Below, piece after piece: positions 1-7,847 of a stretch of 24,982 nucleotides of DNA. The position numbers and the translations under genes were made by a program. The stretch's first letter is position 1, and each line of letters starts with the position of its first letter. The notes under the pieces were generated by a model. It searched no databases and had not been told where the DNA came from. It worked only from the letters and a program-made list of their open reading frames with translations. Source of the stretch: JAZKAD01 sp040389305 (GTDB lineage: Bacteria > Pseudomonadota > Alphaproteobacteria > Rickettsiales > Rickettsiaceae); the NCBI GenBank assembly GCA_040389305.1, contig JAZKAD010000032.1, forward strand, positions 1 to 24,982, read 5' to 3'.

Positions 1-18
1 CTTAAAGAGATCCTAGAG

Positions 19-55
19 GTAGCGTGAATAGTCTCAAATGATATGAACTTATACA
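19..55 (+). repeat. Dispersed repeat, copy 1
   Basis: A stretch of about 37 bases beginning GTAGCGTGAATAGTCTCAA is found again at 3457-3493, in the same orientation, with about four mismatches clustered in the middle. It sits exactly where the IS30-type transposase reading frame loses its family similarity, so it may mark the breakpoint that truncated that gene. A 12-base core with one mismatch also occurs on the minus strand at about 24909-24920. Confidence 0.7.
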
Positions 56-435
56 AGTTTTTGTTGGTTTCCTTCCTCGCTATAGATAAACTTATAGATT
101 GTTTCATGCGATACTTGCACTTCAGCTTGTTCGAGTTTTAAACGACCAGATATTTGCTCTGGAGACCATCCTTCTTTGAGCATCGTCGTGACGTAAGTAC
201 AAAGCTTTTGGCTGCGAAATGTTTGCTCGTTTCTACGCAAAAAGCTTTGTGCGTTACGCTCTGCTCTATCTGGCAAATAACCAAGAGGATCTGAGGCACA
301 CCTCCTTAGCTCTTTACTGATAGAAGACCTATGTCTATCAAGTATTTTGGCGATTGATGTCTGATTATAACCTAGCTTCAATAAATTGTAGATGGTTTCT
401 CTTTCTTTAAGATTCATCCTCGTATATTTTATCAT
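49..435 (-). pseudogene. IS30-family transposase, N-terminal fragment
   Basis: The fragment encodes about 128 residues. The first half is the helix-turn-helix region of IS30 transposases (LNQTSIAK-like helix and HRSSISKELRR recognition helix). The second half carries the family signature GWSPEQISGRL and SHETIYKFIYSE. IS30 transposases are usually 320-380 residues with a C-terminal DDE integrase domain. Here the frame stops right after the IYKFIYSE motif, so the whole catalytic domain is missing and the protein cannot transpose DNA. The ATG at 433-435 is preferred; the open frame can begin at a GTG at 442-444. The 3' boundary coincides with the dispersed repeat at 19-55, which suggests recombination or insertion there. 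What remains could at most be a DNA-binding fragment. Confidence 0.85.
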
Positions 436-437
436 CT

Positions 438-485
438 GCAACACTGTGTTTTGACTTGTTTATAAAATTAAATATACAGTGTTGC
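438..485. repeat. Inverted repeat flanking the IS30 5' end
   Basis: GCAACACTGT at 438-447 is exactly complementary to ACAGTGTTGC at 476-485, giving a 10-base stem around 28 bases. It lies at the start of the IS30-type transposase and overlaps the likely outer end of the element. It could form a hairpin or serve as a transposase binding site. Confidence 0.55.
451..478 (+). promoter_or_regulatory. Possible outward-facing promoter in the IS30 end
   Basis: TTGACT (451-456) and TATACA (473-478) are separated by 16 bases and point away from the transposase towards cydA, about 350 bases downstream. The match to a sigma-70 promoter is fair, but the region is very AT-rich, so chance is possible. Confidence 0.3.
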
Positions 486-499
486 GCTAGATTATTGAA
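480..499 (+). repeat. IS30-like outer end, copy A
   Basis: TGTTGCGCTAGATTATTGAA occurs again at 8787-8806 with a single mismatch and similar sequence (GTT-ATAGTG) shortly after. Copy A lies just outside a transposase gene, where the terminal inverted repeat should be. This makes it a probable IS end, and the second copy a probable solo end. Confidence 0.5.
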
Positions 500-826
500 C
501 TGGCCGAGTTTTATAGTGAGTATATAATTTAAGAGTTGAATGAACGGGTTTCGAAAGAAGCCTAATGCAATTTAAATAAAAAAACGGCCATAAAAACAGT
601 CATAGTAGCCCCTTGTTTCGCTCTCTATTCTTTGATATAGTAATTTAAAAAATTACTGAAATCAGAGGATTGTTGAACATTTCACTGCTCATTCAATCGT
701 TTGTATGAACACTAAGCGGCTGGCGAATCTGCTTAATTTGGCCTCGAAAGTCTATAAACTCTAAAATATAAGGATAAAATTAAACTCATTCCAGGCGGAA
801 GGAACAAAAAAAAGAGAGTAACTGAT

Positions 827-2194
827 ATGGACCCACTTATACTCGCCCGCATTCAATTTGGGGCAAATATTACTTTTCACATCCTGTTTCCCACCATCAC
901 CATTGCTCTTGGCTGGATACTCCTGTTTTTCAAGCTAAACTACGATCGCACGCGCGACATGAAATGGATGGATGCGTATAAATTCTGGGTAAAGATTTTC
1001 GCGCTGTGTTTTGCTCTGGGCGTTGTGTCTGGCGTCACCATGTCATTTCAATTCGGCACCAACTGGCCGGGATTCATGATGGCGGTGGGCAACATTGCTG
1101 GACCTCTGCTGGCCTATGAAGTACTGACTGCATTCTTCCTAGAAGCGTCATTCCTTGGAATAATGCTGTTCGGATTTAATAAAGTACCGCACCGTGTGCA
1201 TACGATAGCAACGGTACTCGTAGCCTTTGGCACTACCATGTCCGCATTTTGGATTATTGCGCTCAATTCATGGATGCATACACCTGCTGGCTTTGAAATG
1301 CGCGATGGTGTCGCATACGCAACAAACTGGTTTGATATCGTGTTTAATCCATCCATGCCACACCGCCTGACGCATATGCTACTAGCTTCTGGCCTCACTG
1401 CTGCATTCTTGATTGCAGGAATATCTGCCTATCGCTTCCTCCGAGGTGACAAATGCGCAAGTGTTATGGCGGCGATGAAAACAGGGGTATACGCGGCGGC
1501 GCTGCTCATTCCAATACAGATTTTTGTAGGCGATGCACATGGCCTCAACACGCTGGAATATCAACCCGCAAAAATCGCGGCGATAGAAGGCATCTGGCAC
1601 AGCGGGCGCGGATTACCGCTGCTACTATTTGCATTGCCAAATAAAGAATCTCAGAGTAACGATTACGAAATCGGTATTCCGAAACTGGCAAGCTTGATCC
1701 TAACCCACGAATGGGATGGTGAGATTAAGGGCTTGAATGAATTTGAAGGCAAGCACCCACCCGTTGCGCCAGTGTTCTTTGCGTTCCGTATTATGGTGGG
1801 CGTGGGTATGTTGATGCTTGCCGTATCGTGGTTATCTGCATGGCAAATTAAACGCAAAGGCAAACCTAGGCGCTGGCTTGCTTATGCGCTAGTGGGCATG
1901 GCATTTTCGGGCTGGGTCGCCACCGTTGCTGGCTGGTACACTACAGAAATCGGACGGCAGCCTTATCTTGTGTATGGCATCCTTACGACTGCGCAGGCCG
2001 CTGCAACCAATGTAACGGCGCAGATGATCGGCTCAACCTTAGCTATGTATTTGATGTTGTATGCAACACTCATCACCACCTTTGTTTCCATGGTATTTTA
2101 TATGGCACGCAAGGCGGGGGTTAAAAACGAACCTTCACCAGAAAAAGTGCTTTCTTCTGCTGCGATTGCGAACCCCTCTTCAGGGGCAACATAA
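827..2194 (+). CDS. cydA: Cytochrome bd-type ubiquinol oxidase subunit I
   Basis: A membrane quinol oxidase subunit that oxidises quinol and reduces oxygen to water with haems b and d. The 455-residue protein opens with the conserved block ARIQFGANITFHILFPT, whose His18 corresponds to the conserved N-terminal haem-ligand histidine. It has GLNTLEYQPAK, then PHRLTHMLLAS, and the GRQP motif at residues 376-379 of TEIGRQPYLVYG. The segment between GIPKLASLIL and APVFFAFRIM is short. The long C-terminal Q-loop insertion of E. coli CydA is therefore absent, as in the cyanide-insensitive CioA branch. The TAA stop overlaps the cydB ATG by one base, so the two are cotranslated. GC is clearly higher than around it: hand counts of two 60-base lines gave 26 and 36 G+C, against 20 in a line of tlc. 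This hints at transfer or slower drift. Confidence 0.96.
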   Translation: MDPLILARIQFGANITFHILFPTITIALGWILLFFKLNYDRTRDMKWMDAYKFWVKIFALCFALGVVSGVTMSFQFGTNWPGFMMAVGNIAGPLLAYEVLTAFFLEASFLGIMLFGFNKVPHRVHTIATVLVAFGTTMSAFWIIALNSWMHTPAGFEMRDGVAYATNWFDIVFNPSMPHRLTHMLLASGLTAAFLIAGISAYRFLRGDKCASVMAAMKTGVYAAALLIPIQIFVGDAHGLNTLEYQPAKIAAIEGIWHSGRGLPLLLFALPNKESQSNDYEIGIPKLASLILTHEWDGEIKGLNEFEGKHPPVAPVFFAFRIMVGVGMLMLAVSWLSAWQIKRKGKPRRWLAYALVGMAFSGWVATVAGWYTTEIGRQPYLVYGILTTAQAAATNVTAQMIGSTLAMYLMLYATLITTFVSMVFYMARKAGVKNEPSPEKVLSSAAIANPSSGAT

Positions 2195-3201
2195 TGGAAA
2201 TATTCTCAAATGGCCAGTGGTTACCGCTGGTGTTTATGGCTCTGATGGGTATTTCCATCCTCGCCTATGTAGTTCTTGATGGGTATGATCTGGGTGTAGG
2301 CATGCTGATGAGCCAGGCCAATGACGATGAAAAAGACAAGATGATTGCCTCCATCGGGCCATTTTGGGATGCGAATGAAACATGGCTCGTGCTGGGAGTT
2401 GGCATATTGCTGGTGGCATTCCCCATGGCGCATGGGGTAATTTTGACCGCACTCTATCTACCTACCGCAGTCATGTTGTGTGGTTTAATATTGCGCGGTG
2501 TATCCTTTGATTTTCGTGCAAAAACAAAAGCTAATCGTAAACATATCTGGGATAAATGCTTCATGGGTGGCTCGCTGATTGCAGCGCTGGCCCAAGGCTA
2601 TATGCTGGCGCTATATATCGTGGGATTTAAAGAAACACTTGCAACGTTCGCCTTTGGGTTGCTTGCAGGCCTGTGTCTTGCAGCTGGTTATTGCTTTATC
2701 GGCGCGGGTTGGCTGATTATGAAAACCGAAGGTGAGCTTCAGAAAAAAGCTGTTCGTTGGGCGAGAATAGCGCTATGGGGAACGGCCTTTGGCATGGCGA
2801 TTGTTTCCATCTCTACGCCATTAATCAGCTCACGTATTTTCGATAAGTGGTTTAGTTTGCCGAACTTTTTCCTATTGCTACCGGTACCTCTGATGACAGG
2901 TTTGTTGATTGTGGTGCTAGAAGTGGTTCTGCGCAAATTACCTCGCCCAAATGATAAATATTGCTGGGTGCCTTTCACCGGAAGCGTTGGACTGTTCATG
3001 CTTGGCTTTCACGGGTTGGCTTATAGCTTCTATCCCTACATTGTGCCCGATAAAATCACCATATGGGAAGCCGCCAGCGCGCCCGAATCGCTTAAAATCA
3101 TTTTGGTAGGGGTGTTGATAGTTCTGCCCTGCATTATTGGCTATACCATTTTTGCCTACCGTGTATTCTGGGGAAAAGTGAAGGAGTTGAGCTATTATTA
3201 G
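2194..3201 (+). CDS. cydB: Cytochrome bd-type ubiquinol oxidase subunit II
   Basis: Second membrane subunit of the bd oxidase, needed for the haem-binding heterodimer with CydA. The 335-residue protein has the expected N-terminal block YVVLDGYDLGVGML and the family motif FWDANETWLVLGVGILLVAFP (first residues ending near position 70). Hydrophobic segments follow throughout. The length matches CioB-type subunits (about 335) rather than E. coli CydB (about 379). It starts at the ATG in TAATG, overlapping the cydA stop by one base. No cydX-like small subunit and no cydDC transporter follow; the next 350 bases are noncoding. Like cydA it is richer in GC than its neighbours. Identification is firm; the CIO-type assignment is inferred from lengths and the short Q-loop of its partner. 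Confidence 0.96.
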   Translation: MEIFSNGQWLPLVFMALMGISILAYVVLDGYDLGVGMLMSQANDDEKDKMIASIGPFWDANETWLVLGVGILLVAFPMAHGVILTALYLPTAVMLCGLILRGVSFDFRAKTKANRKHIWDKCFMGGSLIAALAQGYMLALYIVGFKETLATFAFGLLAGLCLAAGYCFIGAGWLIMKTEGELQKKAVRWARIALWGTAFGMAIVSISTPLISSRIFDKWFSLPNFFLLLPVPLMTGLLIVVLEVVLRKLPRPNDKYCWVPFTGSVGLFMLGFHGLAYSFYPYIVPDKITIWEAASAPESLKIILVGVLIVLPCIIGYTIFAYRVFWGKVKELSYY

Positions 3202-3509
3202 GCTGTGATTTGTATTGCGGTAGCAGAAAACAACAGAGAAACGTATGACTCTAACGAGGCCGATAACTTGATAAGCGATAGTTTGTAGGTGGTGAATTCC
3301 ATCAGAGCTATAGTGCGAGCTTGAGCGCTGAAAGACTTAAGACTTGGTAGCTATAAGCCGAATACATGAATGCATTTTGTTTTTTTGCTGTTGATGTTAT
3401 TTTTTTTGCATTATCGGGTGGTCCATACATGACGCGTATGGCATTGAAGACTCTGGGTAGCGTGAATAGTCTCAAGTAGCATGAACTTATACAGTACGAT
3501 AAATTCCTC
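3202..3509. other. Gene-free stretch between cydB and the tRNA
   Basis: No supported gene. It contains two T runs (about 3379-3387 and 3401-3408) that might be relics of termination but have no convincing stem before them. It also holds the second copy of the dispersed repeat at 3457-3493. Short open fragments in the minus frames do not resemble any family I recognise. Confidence 0.4.
3457..3493 (+). repeat. Dispersed repeat, copy 2
   Basis: Nearly the same sequence as 19-55. The first 19 bases are identical, then a five-base variable patch, then ATGAACTTATACA identical. It lies just upstream of the tRNA-Ala promoter, and the two copies flank the cydAB block in direct orientation, about 3.4 kb apart. 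Confidence 0.7.
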
Positions 3510-3538
3510 TTGACTATGGTCTTTTAGAATTGTATAAG
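3510..3538 (+). promoter_or_regulatory. Promoter of tRNA-Ala
   Basis: TTGACT (3510-3515) and TATAAG (3533-3538) are spaced by 17 bases, and the mature tRNA begins 17 bases after the -10 box. This is one of the best sigma-70-like promoters in the window. Confidence 0.75.
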
Positions 3539-3555
3539 ATTACTACCTTATTGAT

Positions 3556-3631
<76 letters not shown>

Positions 3632-3677
3632 TTTTCGAGAATGTTCACAAAGTGTGTCATCACCATTTTCACCCCAT

Positions 3678-3888
3678 GGCCCTGTTGCGAATGTTTTCTT
3701 TAATACAAAATTTCTATGGTTTTAGCTTTTAAGCAGCAAGTAAATTGCTTGTGATTATTCTGATTTCTCCTTGAATGCCTTCTCCGTATTTCCAGAGTTC
3801 AAATTTTCCTTTCTTACAGCCCAGATTATAATCTCATGCTTTCTCTTAAGAAGATATTGGAGTAGGAAAATTTGCAAAAGGGCGGTTT
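3678..3888 (-). mobile_element. Insertion sequence remnant (transposase 3' end)
   Basis: Read on the minus strand, an open frame from about 3827 to a TAA at 3729-3731 ends in GEIRIITSNLLAA, which looks like the C-terminus of a DDE transposase. The frame is broken upstream by TGA and TAA codons. Beyond the stop lies GGCCCTGTTGCGAA (from 3678, plus strand), which resembles the GG-CTGTTGC ends of IS6/IS5-type elements. The stretch 3834-3888 recurs exactly, inverted, at the end of the window. No intact copy is present here, so the family assignment is only a resemblance. Confidence 0.45.
3834..3888 (-). repeat. 55-base exact inverted repeat, copy 1
   Basis: These 55 bases are the exact reverse complement of 24928-24982. 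On one side (3889 onward) similarity stops abruptly. On the other side the comparison is cut by the window end, so the shared block may be longer. It lies within or beside the IS remnant. Confidence 0.95.
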
Positions 3889-3909
3889 GTGCATCTTGCG
3901 TGGTAACTG

Positions 3910-4767
3910 TTATATTTTGAGTAATCGCTCTACTTCTTCTAAGCTAAGACCCGTAAGAGTTGCAGCTCCTTCTGTAGACATCCTAGAGGCCAGCATATTC
4001 TTTGCAATTTCATAACGGGCCTCTATCTTACCCTCTTCTCTGCTTTTTTTCAGTGTATTTGCCTCAATCCTCATCCATTTAAGATGATCTTCGTATAGAT
4101 TTCTTTCGTCATGATTTAGGTTCATTACCTAAAGTACTGCTAGGGCTTTCTTAAGACTGGGGTCACTCAGCTCTTTCGGCAAATTATTCGGGTCCAAAAG
4201 TTCGTGCCTTGTCAAAAATGCTACCCACATGTCGAGAGTGCTTGCTACCTTTGCTACAATATCCGCAAGTCCTATATTCCGAACATCGCTCCACTTTGTC
4301 AGCTCTATCGTATGTAACTCAAGATCTTTGAAATACACAAGCCCGCTGTCTTTCTCTGTAATATGAAAAGCATTATGGTACTTCTTTGACTCCGGAATAC
4401 TTAGAAAGTTGAGTATGTGAATCCCTATAGCTTTGGATAATTTACCGTAGTCCTCAGATTCTTTGAGTTGCTCGGTGTAGGTCTTAGCCCAGTAATATAA
4501 AGCACGTTTATCGTAATCAGCTTCGTCACTAATTTGGACTTCGATGTTGAATCTTTTTCCGTCAAAGCCTTCAGCTTTGATATCCAAGATTGAGAGCTTG
4601 TCATTCTTGAAGTTTTGCGGATTGTATGGGTTGAGAAGAGTCAAATCTTTAACCTGATCTTCATCCGATACTATGGAGTTGATAAGAGAGATCAGCAAAT
4701 CTTTGCTCTCTAATGTCCCAAAAATTTTCTTAAAAGCTATGTCTACTCTCGGAGTGATGTTACTCAT
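3910..4767 (-). pseudogene. Rpn-family nuclease/transposase gene split by a stop
   Basis: The upstream part (4129-4767, 212 residues) has the PD-(D/E)XK architecture of Rpn recombination-promoting nucleases: NITPRVDIAFKKIFG, then DIKAEGFDGKRFNIEVQ (Asp...Glu-Val-Gln core, about residues 64-80), then RALYYWAKTY. It ends at SLKKALAVL followed by TAG (4129-4131). The same frame continues without interruption into VMNLNHDERNLYEDHLKWM and a basic/acidic helical tail ending in LTGLSLEEVERLLKI (3910-4125). Family members read straight through this joint, usually with a glutamate, so one point mutation such as GAG to TAG explains the split. The nuclease part might still fold, but the gene is most simply a young pseudogene. 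Such genes are multicopy mobile passengers in Rickettsiales. Confidence 0.85.
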
Positions 4768-4874
4768 TTCTATGAATATGCTATAATGTTAATGAAGGGG
4801 ATTGTAACGCAATATAAGAGAAGATGCTAGATTGTTGCTTGCTTCGAATATTACCTTTTAGACGACAATAACCC

Positions 4875-5459
4875 TTAAACCAACCCAAGATCTTTAGGTG
4901 GTATTTGAAAATGATGATAATCTATGGGGCTGGTCCAATCTCCGCCCCACTCGAATCCACGCTCTTTAAATAGATGAACCACGGGCTCTATCATACCAGG
5001 CCTTATATTACTTCTATCCAAAAACTCCGAGCCTTTTGATGGATAGATTTTTTCACCCACTAGAAATGGGTTTTGCAGAGGATTAATATCGATAGCAAGT
5101 CCATATGAATGAATCGAAAGCTCATCAGTTCCACTAATTTTGCGAAAATTAAAACACGAACTGTTATTATCTTCCATAGAAGCGTCGTCATCTCCATTAT
5201 AAATATCCATAAGCTGGATTTTATGCAGAGGGAATTTCGTCTCAAGTAATATGCTAAAAATCTCTAGAGATCTTTCGGCTATTTGGTCTAGTACGACCAT
5301 TTGCCCATGCTGCAGATTGCCTTCGAATGCATAATGATCAACTTCTAGAAGTCTTAGGCGCTCAATGGGGATGGGGCATTCTGGCTTCCATACCCCAGAG
5401 CTTATCATAGTTTGCTGAATATCTGATGGGATGGCTTTAATCCTTGAGGTAAAAGTCAT
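4875..5459 (-). CDS. M15-family metallopeptidase (D,D- or L,D-peptidase type)
   Basis: A 194-residue LAS-type zinc peptidase expected to cut peptide crosslinks of peptidoglycan. Visible motifs are SIHSYGLAIDINP (zinc ligands His117 and Asp124) and IDYHHFQIPP (catalytic Asp180 and zinc ligand His183). WGGDW lies just before the last motif, as in VanY and phage endolysin-like M15 enzymes. No signal peptide or membrane segment is seen, so how it reaches the wall is unclear; a phage-endolysin origin or release by a holin-like route are possibilities. Its ATG overlaps the stop of atpF as ATGA (5456-5459), so it is the last gene of the F0 operon and translationally coupled. All metal ligands are present, so it is probably active. 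Confidence 0.85.
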   Translation of the reverse strand: MTFTSRIKAIPSDIQQTMISSGVWKPECPIPIERLRLLEVDHYAFEGNLQHGQMVVLDQIAERSLEIFSILLETKFPLHKIQLMDIYNGDDDASMEDNNSSCFNFRKISGTDELSIHSYGLAIDINPLQNPFLVGEKIYPSKGSEFLDRSNIRPGMIEPVVHLFKERGFEWGGDWTSPIDYHHFQIPPKDLGLV

Positions 5460-5941
5460 TTTTTCTCTTTTAGTAAATGCTTTGCTATAGCTACATCCCC
5501 TCCAAGATCTTTTGCATACTCAGCCAAATAAGCCTTCACTAAACTGTCAGCTTCTTTGGTTAAATTAGAGCGTATATCTTGTAGTGCTGTAGCTTTTAGA
5601 TATTCTATCTGATATACGATATCTTGTTCTTTCTGTGTTATCAGCAGCTCTAACTCTTTTGCTCCACTTAATGCAATCTTATCCGCTTGATTTTGAGCTT
5701 GGCTAAGTATACTAGGTCTTTCGTCTATTATTTGCTTTAATTTTTTTTGTAATATTTTGACATTCGCATCTAGCTCTAGCCTAGATTTATGAGCTGAATC
5801 GATGTTATTCTGGATACGGAGAATTTCACGATCTATGCATGAAAATATGTATCTTTTGACCGGTCTATAAATGCATACTATTAACACGAAAAAGCATACC
5901 ATCAACCAAAATTCTTGACCTATCAATTCTGGGTCTATCAT
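5456..5941 (-). CDS. atpF: ATP synthase F0 subunit b
   Basis: Peripheral stalk subunit of 161 residues linking the F0 ring housing to F1. There is one N-terminal membrane segment (about residues 10-27, FWLMVCFFVLIVCIY). A long charged helix follows with typical b-type composition (KSRLELDANVKILQKKLKQI) and no other domains. It is the second of two b-like genes, 10 bases after the first, as expected for the alphaproteobacterial b'/b pair. Of the two, the gene further from atpE is conventionally b. Its stop overlaps the ATG of the M15 peptidase. Confidence 0.85.
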   Translation of the reverse strand: MIDPELIGQEFWLMVCFFVLIVCIYRPVKRYIFSCIDREILRIQNNIDSAHKSRLELDANVKILQKKLKQIIDERPSILSQAQNQADKIALSGAKELELLITQKEQDIVYQIEYLKATALQDIRSNLTKEADSLVKAYLAEYAKDLGGDVAIAKHLLKEKK

Positions 5942-5951
5942 GATGCATCTC

Positions 5952-6440
5952 TCATAGCGCAGCTTTTAATTTTTGGTAGCAATTACGTAGATCTTGCTCT
6001 TGCGGGGAAGCTGCCGTAAGCCTGTTAATAATAAACCCTGCATAAGGAATTACTGATTCCTGCATTTCCTTATCTACCATTTGTTTGGCCGCAATAATCT
6101 CTTCTGTATGCCTCTTCTGCTCCACTCCAAATCGATCATTGATCTCCTCTAGCTTCACTTTTTTATCTAGAGAGCATTTCATCACAATCTTATTATGGAT
6201 CTCTTCTACTTCCCTGCTCGTTTTAAGCTCTTCGCTTAGACATTCCTCTTGCAGCAATGCAATTTGATGGGCGAGCGCTTCTGCGGCCCTTAGGTCCTCT
6301 GCTACCTTATCAGCTCTTCGCTTTATTACATTCTCAATTTTTGGTAACGCCCTATATCGAAGATATAGGTATAAAGCCGCAAAGCTAAGAAGTAGCCATA
6401 AAATTTGCGAAGGAAATAATGCTATATCTAACTGCGGCAT
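5952..6440 (-). CDS. atpG: ATP synthase F0 subunit b'
   Basis: A 162-residue stator subunit. It opens MPQLDIALFPSQILWLLLSF, with a single membrane helix at about 9-28 and the PQ-F-SQ-WL pattern typical of b' subunits. A long alpha-helical coiled-coil stalk follows. It lies between atpE and atpF, the usual b' position in alphaproteobacteria, where the peripheral stalk is a b/b' heterodimer. The gene name follows the atpG/atpF' convention. The 100-base gap to atpE contains no obvious gene. Confidence 0.85.
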   Translation of the reverse strand: MPQLDIALFPSQILWLLLSFAALYLYLRYRALPKIENVIKRRADKVAEDLRAAEALAHQIALLQEECLSEELKTSREVEEIHNKIVMKCSLDKKVKLEEINDRFGVEQKRHTEEIIAAKQMVDKEMQESVIPYAGFIINRLTAASPQEQDLRNCYQKLKAAL

Positions 6441-6540
6441 AAAGAACTACTTCAATAAAATATCTATACTCGAAGTATTATGGTTTATTACTCTGAAAAT
6501 ATTTATGTTATCTAAAGAGCGTAAACCAAGCGAGTTCGTA

Positions 6541-6765
6541 TTATGAAAATATAATAAGCATCGCTATAACAAATGAAAAAAGTCCCATAGCTTCTGCAAG
6601 CCCAGCGCCGATAAACGCCATACGCTGCAACTGATCTCCCGCGGAAGGGTTACGTGCAATAGACTTTAGTAAGCCATTGAATATATTACCAATACTCAAA
6701 GCCGCGCCTAGCATACCAAATGATGTTAATCCTACACCAATAAATTTAATTGCCATTAAGTCCAT
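6541..6765 (-). CDS. atpE: ATP synthase F0 subunit c
   Basis: The 74-residue hairpin of the proton-driven rotor ring. Two membrane helices flank the conserved polar loop ARNPSA (residues 37-42). Helix 2 carries the ion-binding carboxylate Glu58 in GAGLAEAMG. The glycine-rich helix 1 (GMLGAALSIGN) is typical. A strong ribosome binding site, AAAAGGAG, lies about 8 bases before the ATG, fitting the need for many copies. The Na+-type ligand set is not apparent, so proton coupling is assumed. It lies 62 bases after atpB. Confidence 0.95.
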   Translation of the reverse strand: MDLMAIKFIGVGLTSFGMLGAALSIGNIFNGLLKSIARNPSAGDQLQRMAFIGAGLAEAMGLFSFVIAMLIIFS

Positions 6766-6827
6766 GTTCGATTCTCCTTTTAGGTTTAATACTGCAGCTC
6801 CTAAGTGCTACAAGTAAGGATAAAGTA

Positions 6828-7556
6828 TCAGTGCAAATTTACTGCATCGTGCAAATACACACAAGATAATATTGTAAAAATGTAAGCTTGTAGTATCGCA
6901 ATAAGAATTTCAAATCCTATTAAAACTATCATAATAGGTATAGGCAATGGTTTAAGCAGAAGCATTAATGTTATAACAAACCCCGCCATTACTTTCAGCA
7001 TAATATGGCCAGCTGTCATATTAGCGGCAAGACGCAATGATAGACTTACAGGCCTTGCCAAATAGGCAAAAAGCTCGATAATAATCATCAAAGGTACTAG
7101 CCACCAGGGCGTCCCTTTTGGCAAAAATACCGATAAAAAATGACTACCGTGACGCATAAAACCCGTAACAGTGACTGTAATAAAAATCAATCCAGCCAGA
7201 GCAAAAGTGATAATAATATGACTAGTTACAGTGAAGCTATAAGGCAACATACCAAATAGGTTACACATTAAAATAAATATGAACAAAGAGAATACAAGAG
7301 GTAAAAAGGGCTTTCCCCCAGGACCGACGTTTGCATTTAGCATGTCACAAATGAAATTATACAGGAGTTCAGCGGATGCCTGCATTCTGGACGGGACCAT
7401 CGCTTCCGCACGAAGCGCTCTTGCCAAAAACGTACTAATTAGGACTACAATTGTAACCATAATAAGGCTAGAGTTAGTGAAGCTAAAATCATGCCCTGCA
7501 ACCGATATTGGGACAAGAGTTTTAAGCTCGAATTGACTTAAAGGGTTGTGACTCAC
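6828..7556 (-). CDS. atpB: ATP synthase F0 subunit a
   Basis: The 242-residue stator channel subunit. It contains the essential arginine in the block PVSLSLRLAANMTAGH and the conserved LIGFEILIAILQAYIFTIL near the C-terminus. Several hydrophobic helices account for most of the protein. The start is a GTG (7554-7556) with AGG about 6 bases before it. It is the first gene of the operon atpB-atpE-b'-b. The usual atpI is not present upstream, and the F1 genes (atpHAGDC) are not in the window, consistent with the split F0/F1 loci of alphaproteobacteria. Confidence 0.95.
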   Translation of the reverse strand: MSHNPLSQFELKTLVPISVAGHDFSFTNSSLIMVTIVVLISTFLARALRAEAMVPSRMQASAELLYNFICDMLNANVGPGGKPFLPLVFSLFIFILMCNLFGMLPYSFTVTSHIIITFALAGLIFITVTVTGFMRHGSHFLSVFLPKGTPWWLVPLMIIIELFAYLARPVSLSLRLAANMTAGHIMLKVMAGFVITLMLLLKPLPIPIMIVLIGFEILIAILQAYIFTILSCVYLHDAVNLH

Positions 7557-7585
7557 TTGATGCCTAATTCTTTTATATCAGGAGT

Positions 7586-7615
7586 ATAATGCTCGCTTGT
7601 GGAGTGTTTTGTCAA
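7586..7615 (-). promoter_or_regulatory. Possible promoter of the F0 operon
   Basis: On the minus strand TTGACA (7615-7610) is followed after 18 bases by CATTAT (7591-7586), about 30 bases before the atpB GTG. The -35 box is perfect and the -10 box is fair. Confidence 0.45.
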
Positions 7616-7694
7616 GATAAACTCATGACCCAGGAAAGATAATACCAACTTCCCGTTTCTAATTAGACATACAGTATCTAAAAAAAGCTTAACA

Positions 7695-7777
7695 TTAGGA
7701 GTTATGCGTCCCATACTTCACAAGCATCTTCTTAATTTTGGGGAATTTCTCAACGACTGACATGCCAATCTTCCGTA
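7695..7777 (-). pseudogene. 3' fragment of a second ubiH-like gene
   Basis: On the minus strand this stretch encodes RKIGMSVVEKFPKIKK and continues MLVKYGTHNS to a TAA at 7695-7697. It matches the C-terminus of the intact ubiH (9874-11046) except for conservative changes (L/I, L/M, A/G, T/S). At DNA level 68 of 76 bases of 7702-7777 match 9881-9956. A TAA lies just upstream in frame and similarity stops there, so only about 26 codons survive. The differences are mild replacements and the frame is kept. That suggests a once-functional, diverged allele or paralogue rather than a fresh duplication. Confidence 0.85.
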
Positions 7778-7847
7778 ATTAAACTTTAATTTCATAATTA
7801 TAAATCCCAGAAATTAACCGGCGGTAAAAAGAAGTGAGAAACTGAAT

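Larger units (their letters stand above)
445..826. other. Gene-free stretch before cydA
   Basis: No coding region is supported. The stretch holds the IS30-like end (about 476-500), then an AT-rich spacer with a small perfect hairpin at 639-657 (8-base arms AGTAATTT and AAATTACT, 3-base loop) that is not followed by a T run. No convincing promoter for cydA close to its start was found. A weak pair, TTGGCC near 738-743 and TAAAAT near 762, is possible. Confidence 0.4.

Noticed and set aside
1114..1398. Minus-strand open frames inside cydA and cydB
   Set aside because: They are shadows of strongly conserved genes on the plus strand, with no family resemblance or ribosome binding sites.
3632..3677. 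tRNA-linked integration site
   Set aside because: No second copy of the tRNA 3' end was found in the window and no integrase gene is present.
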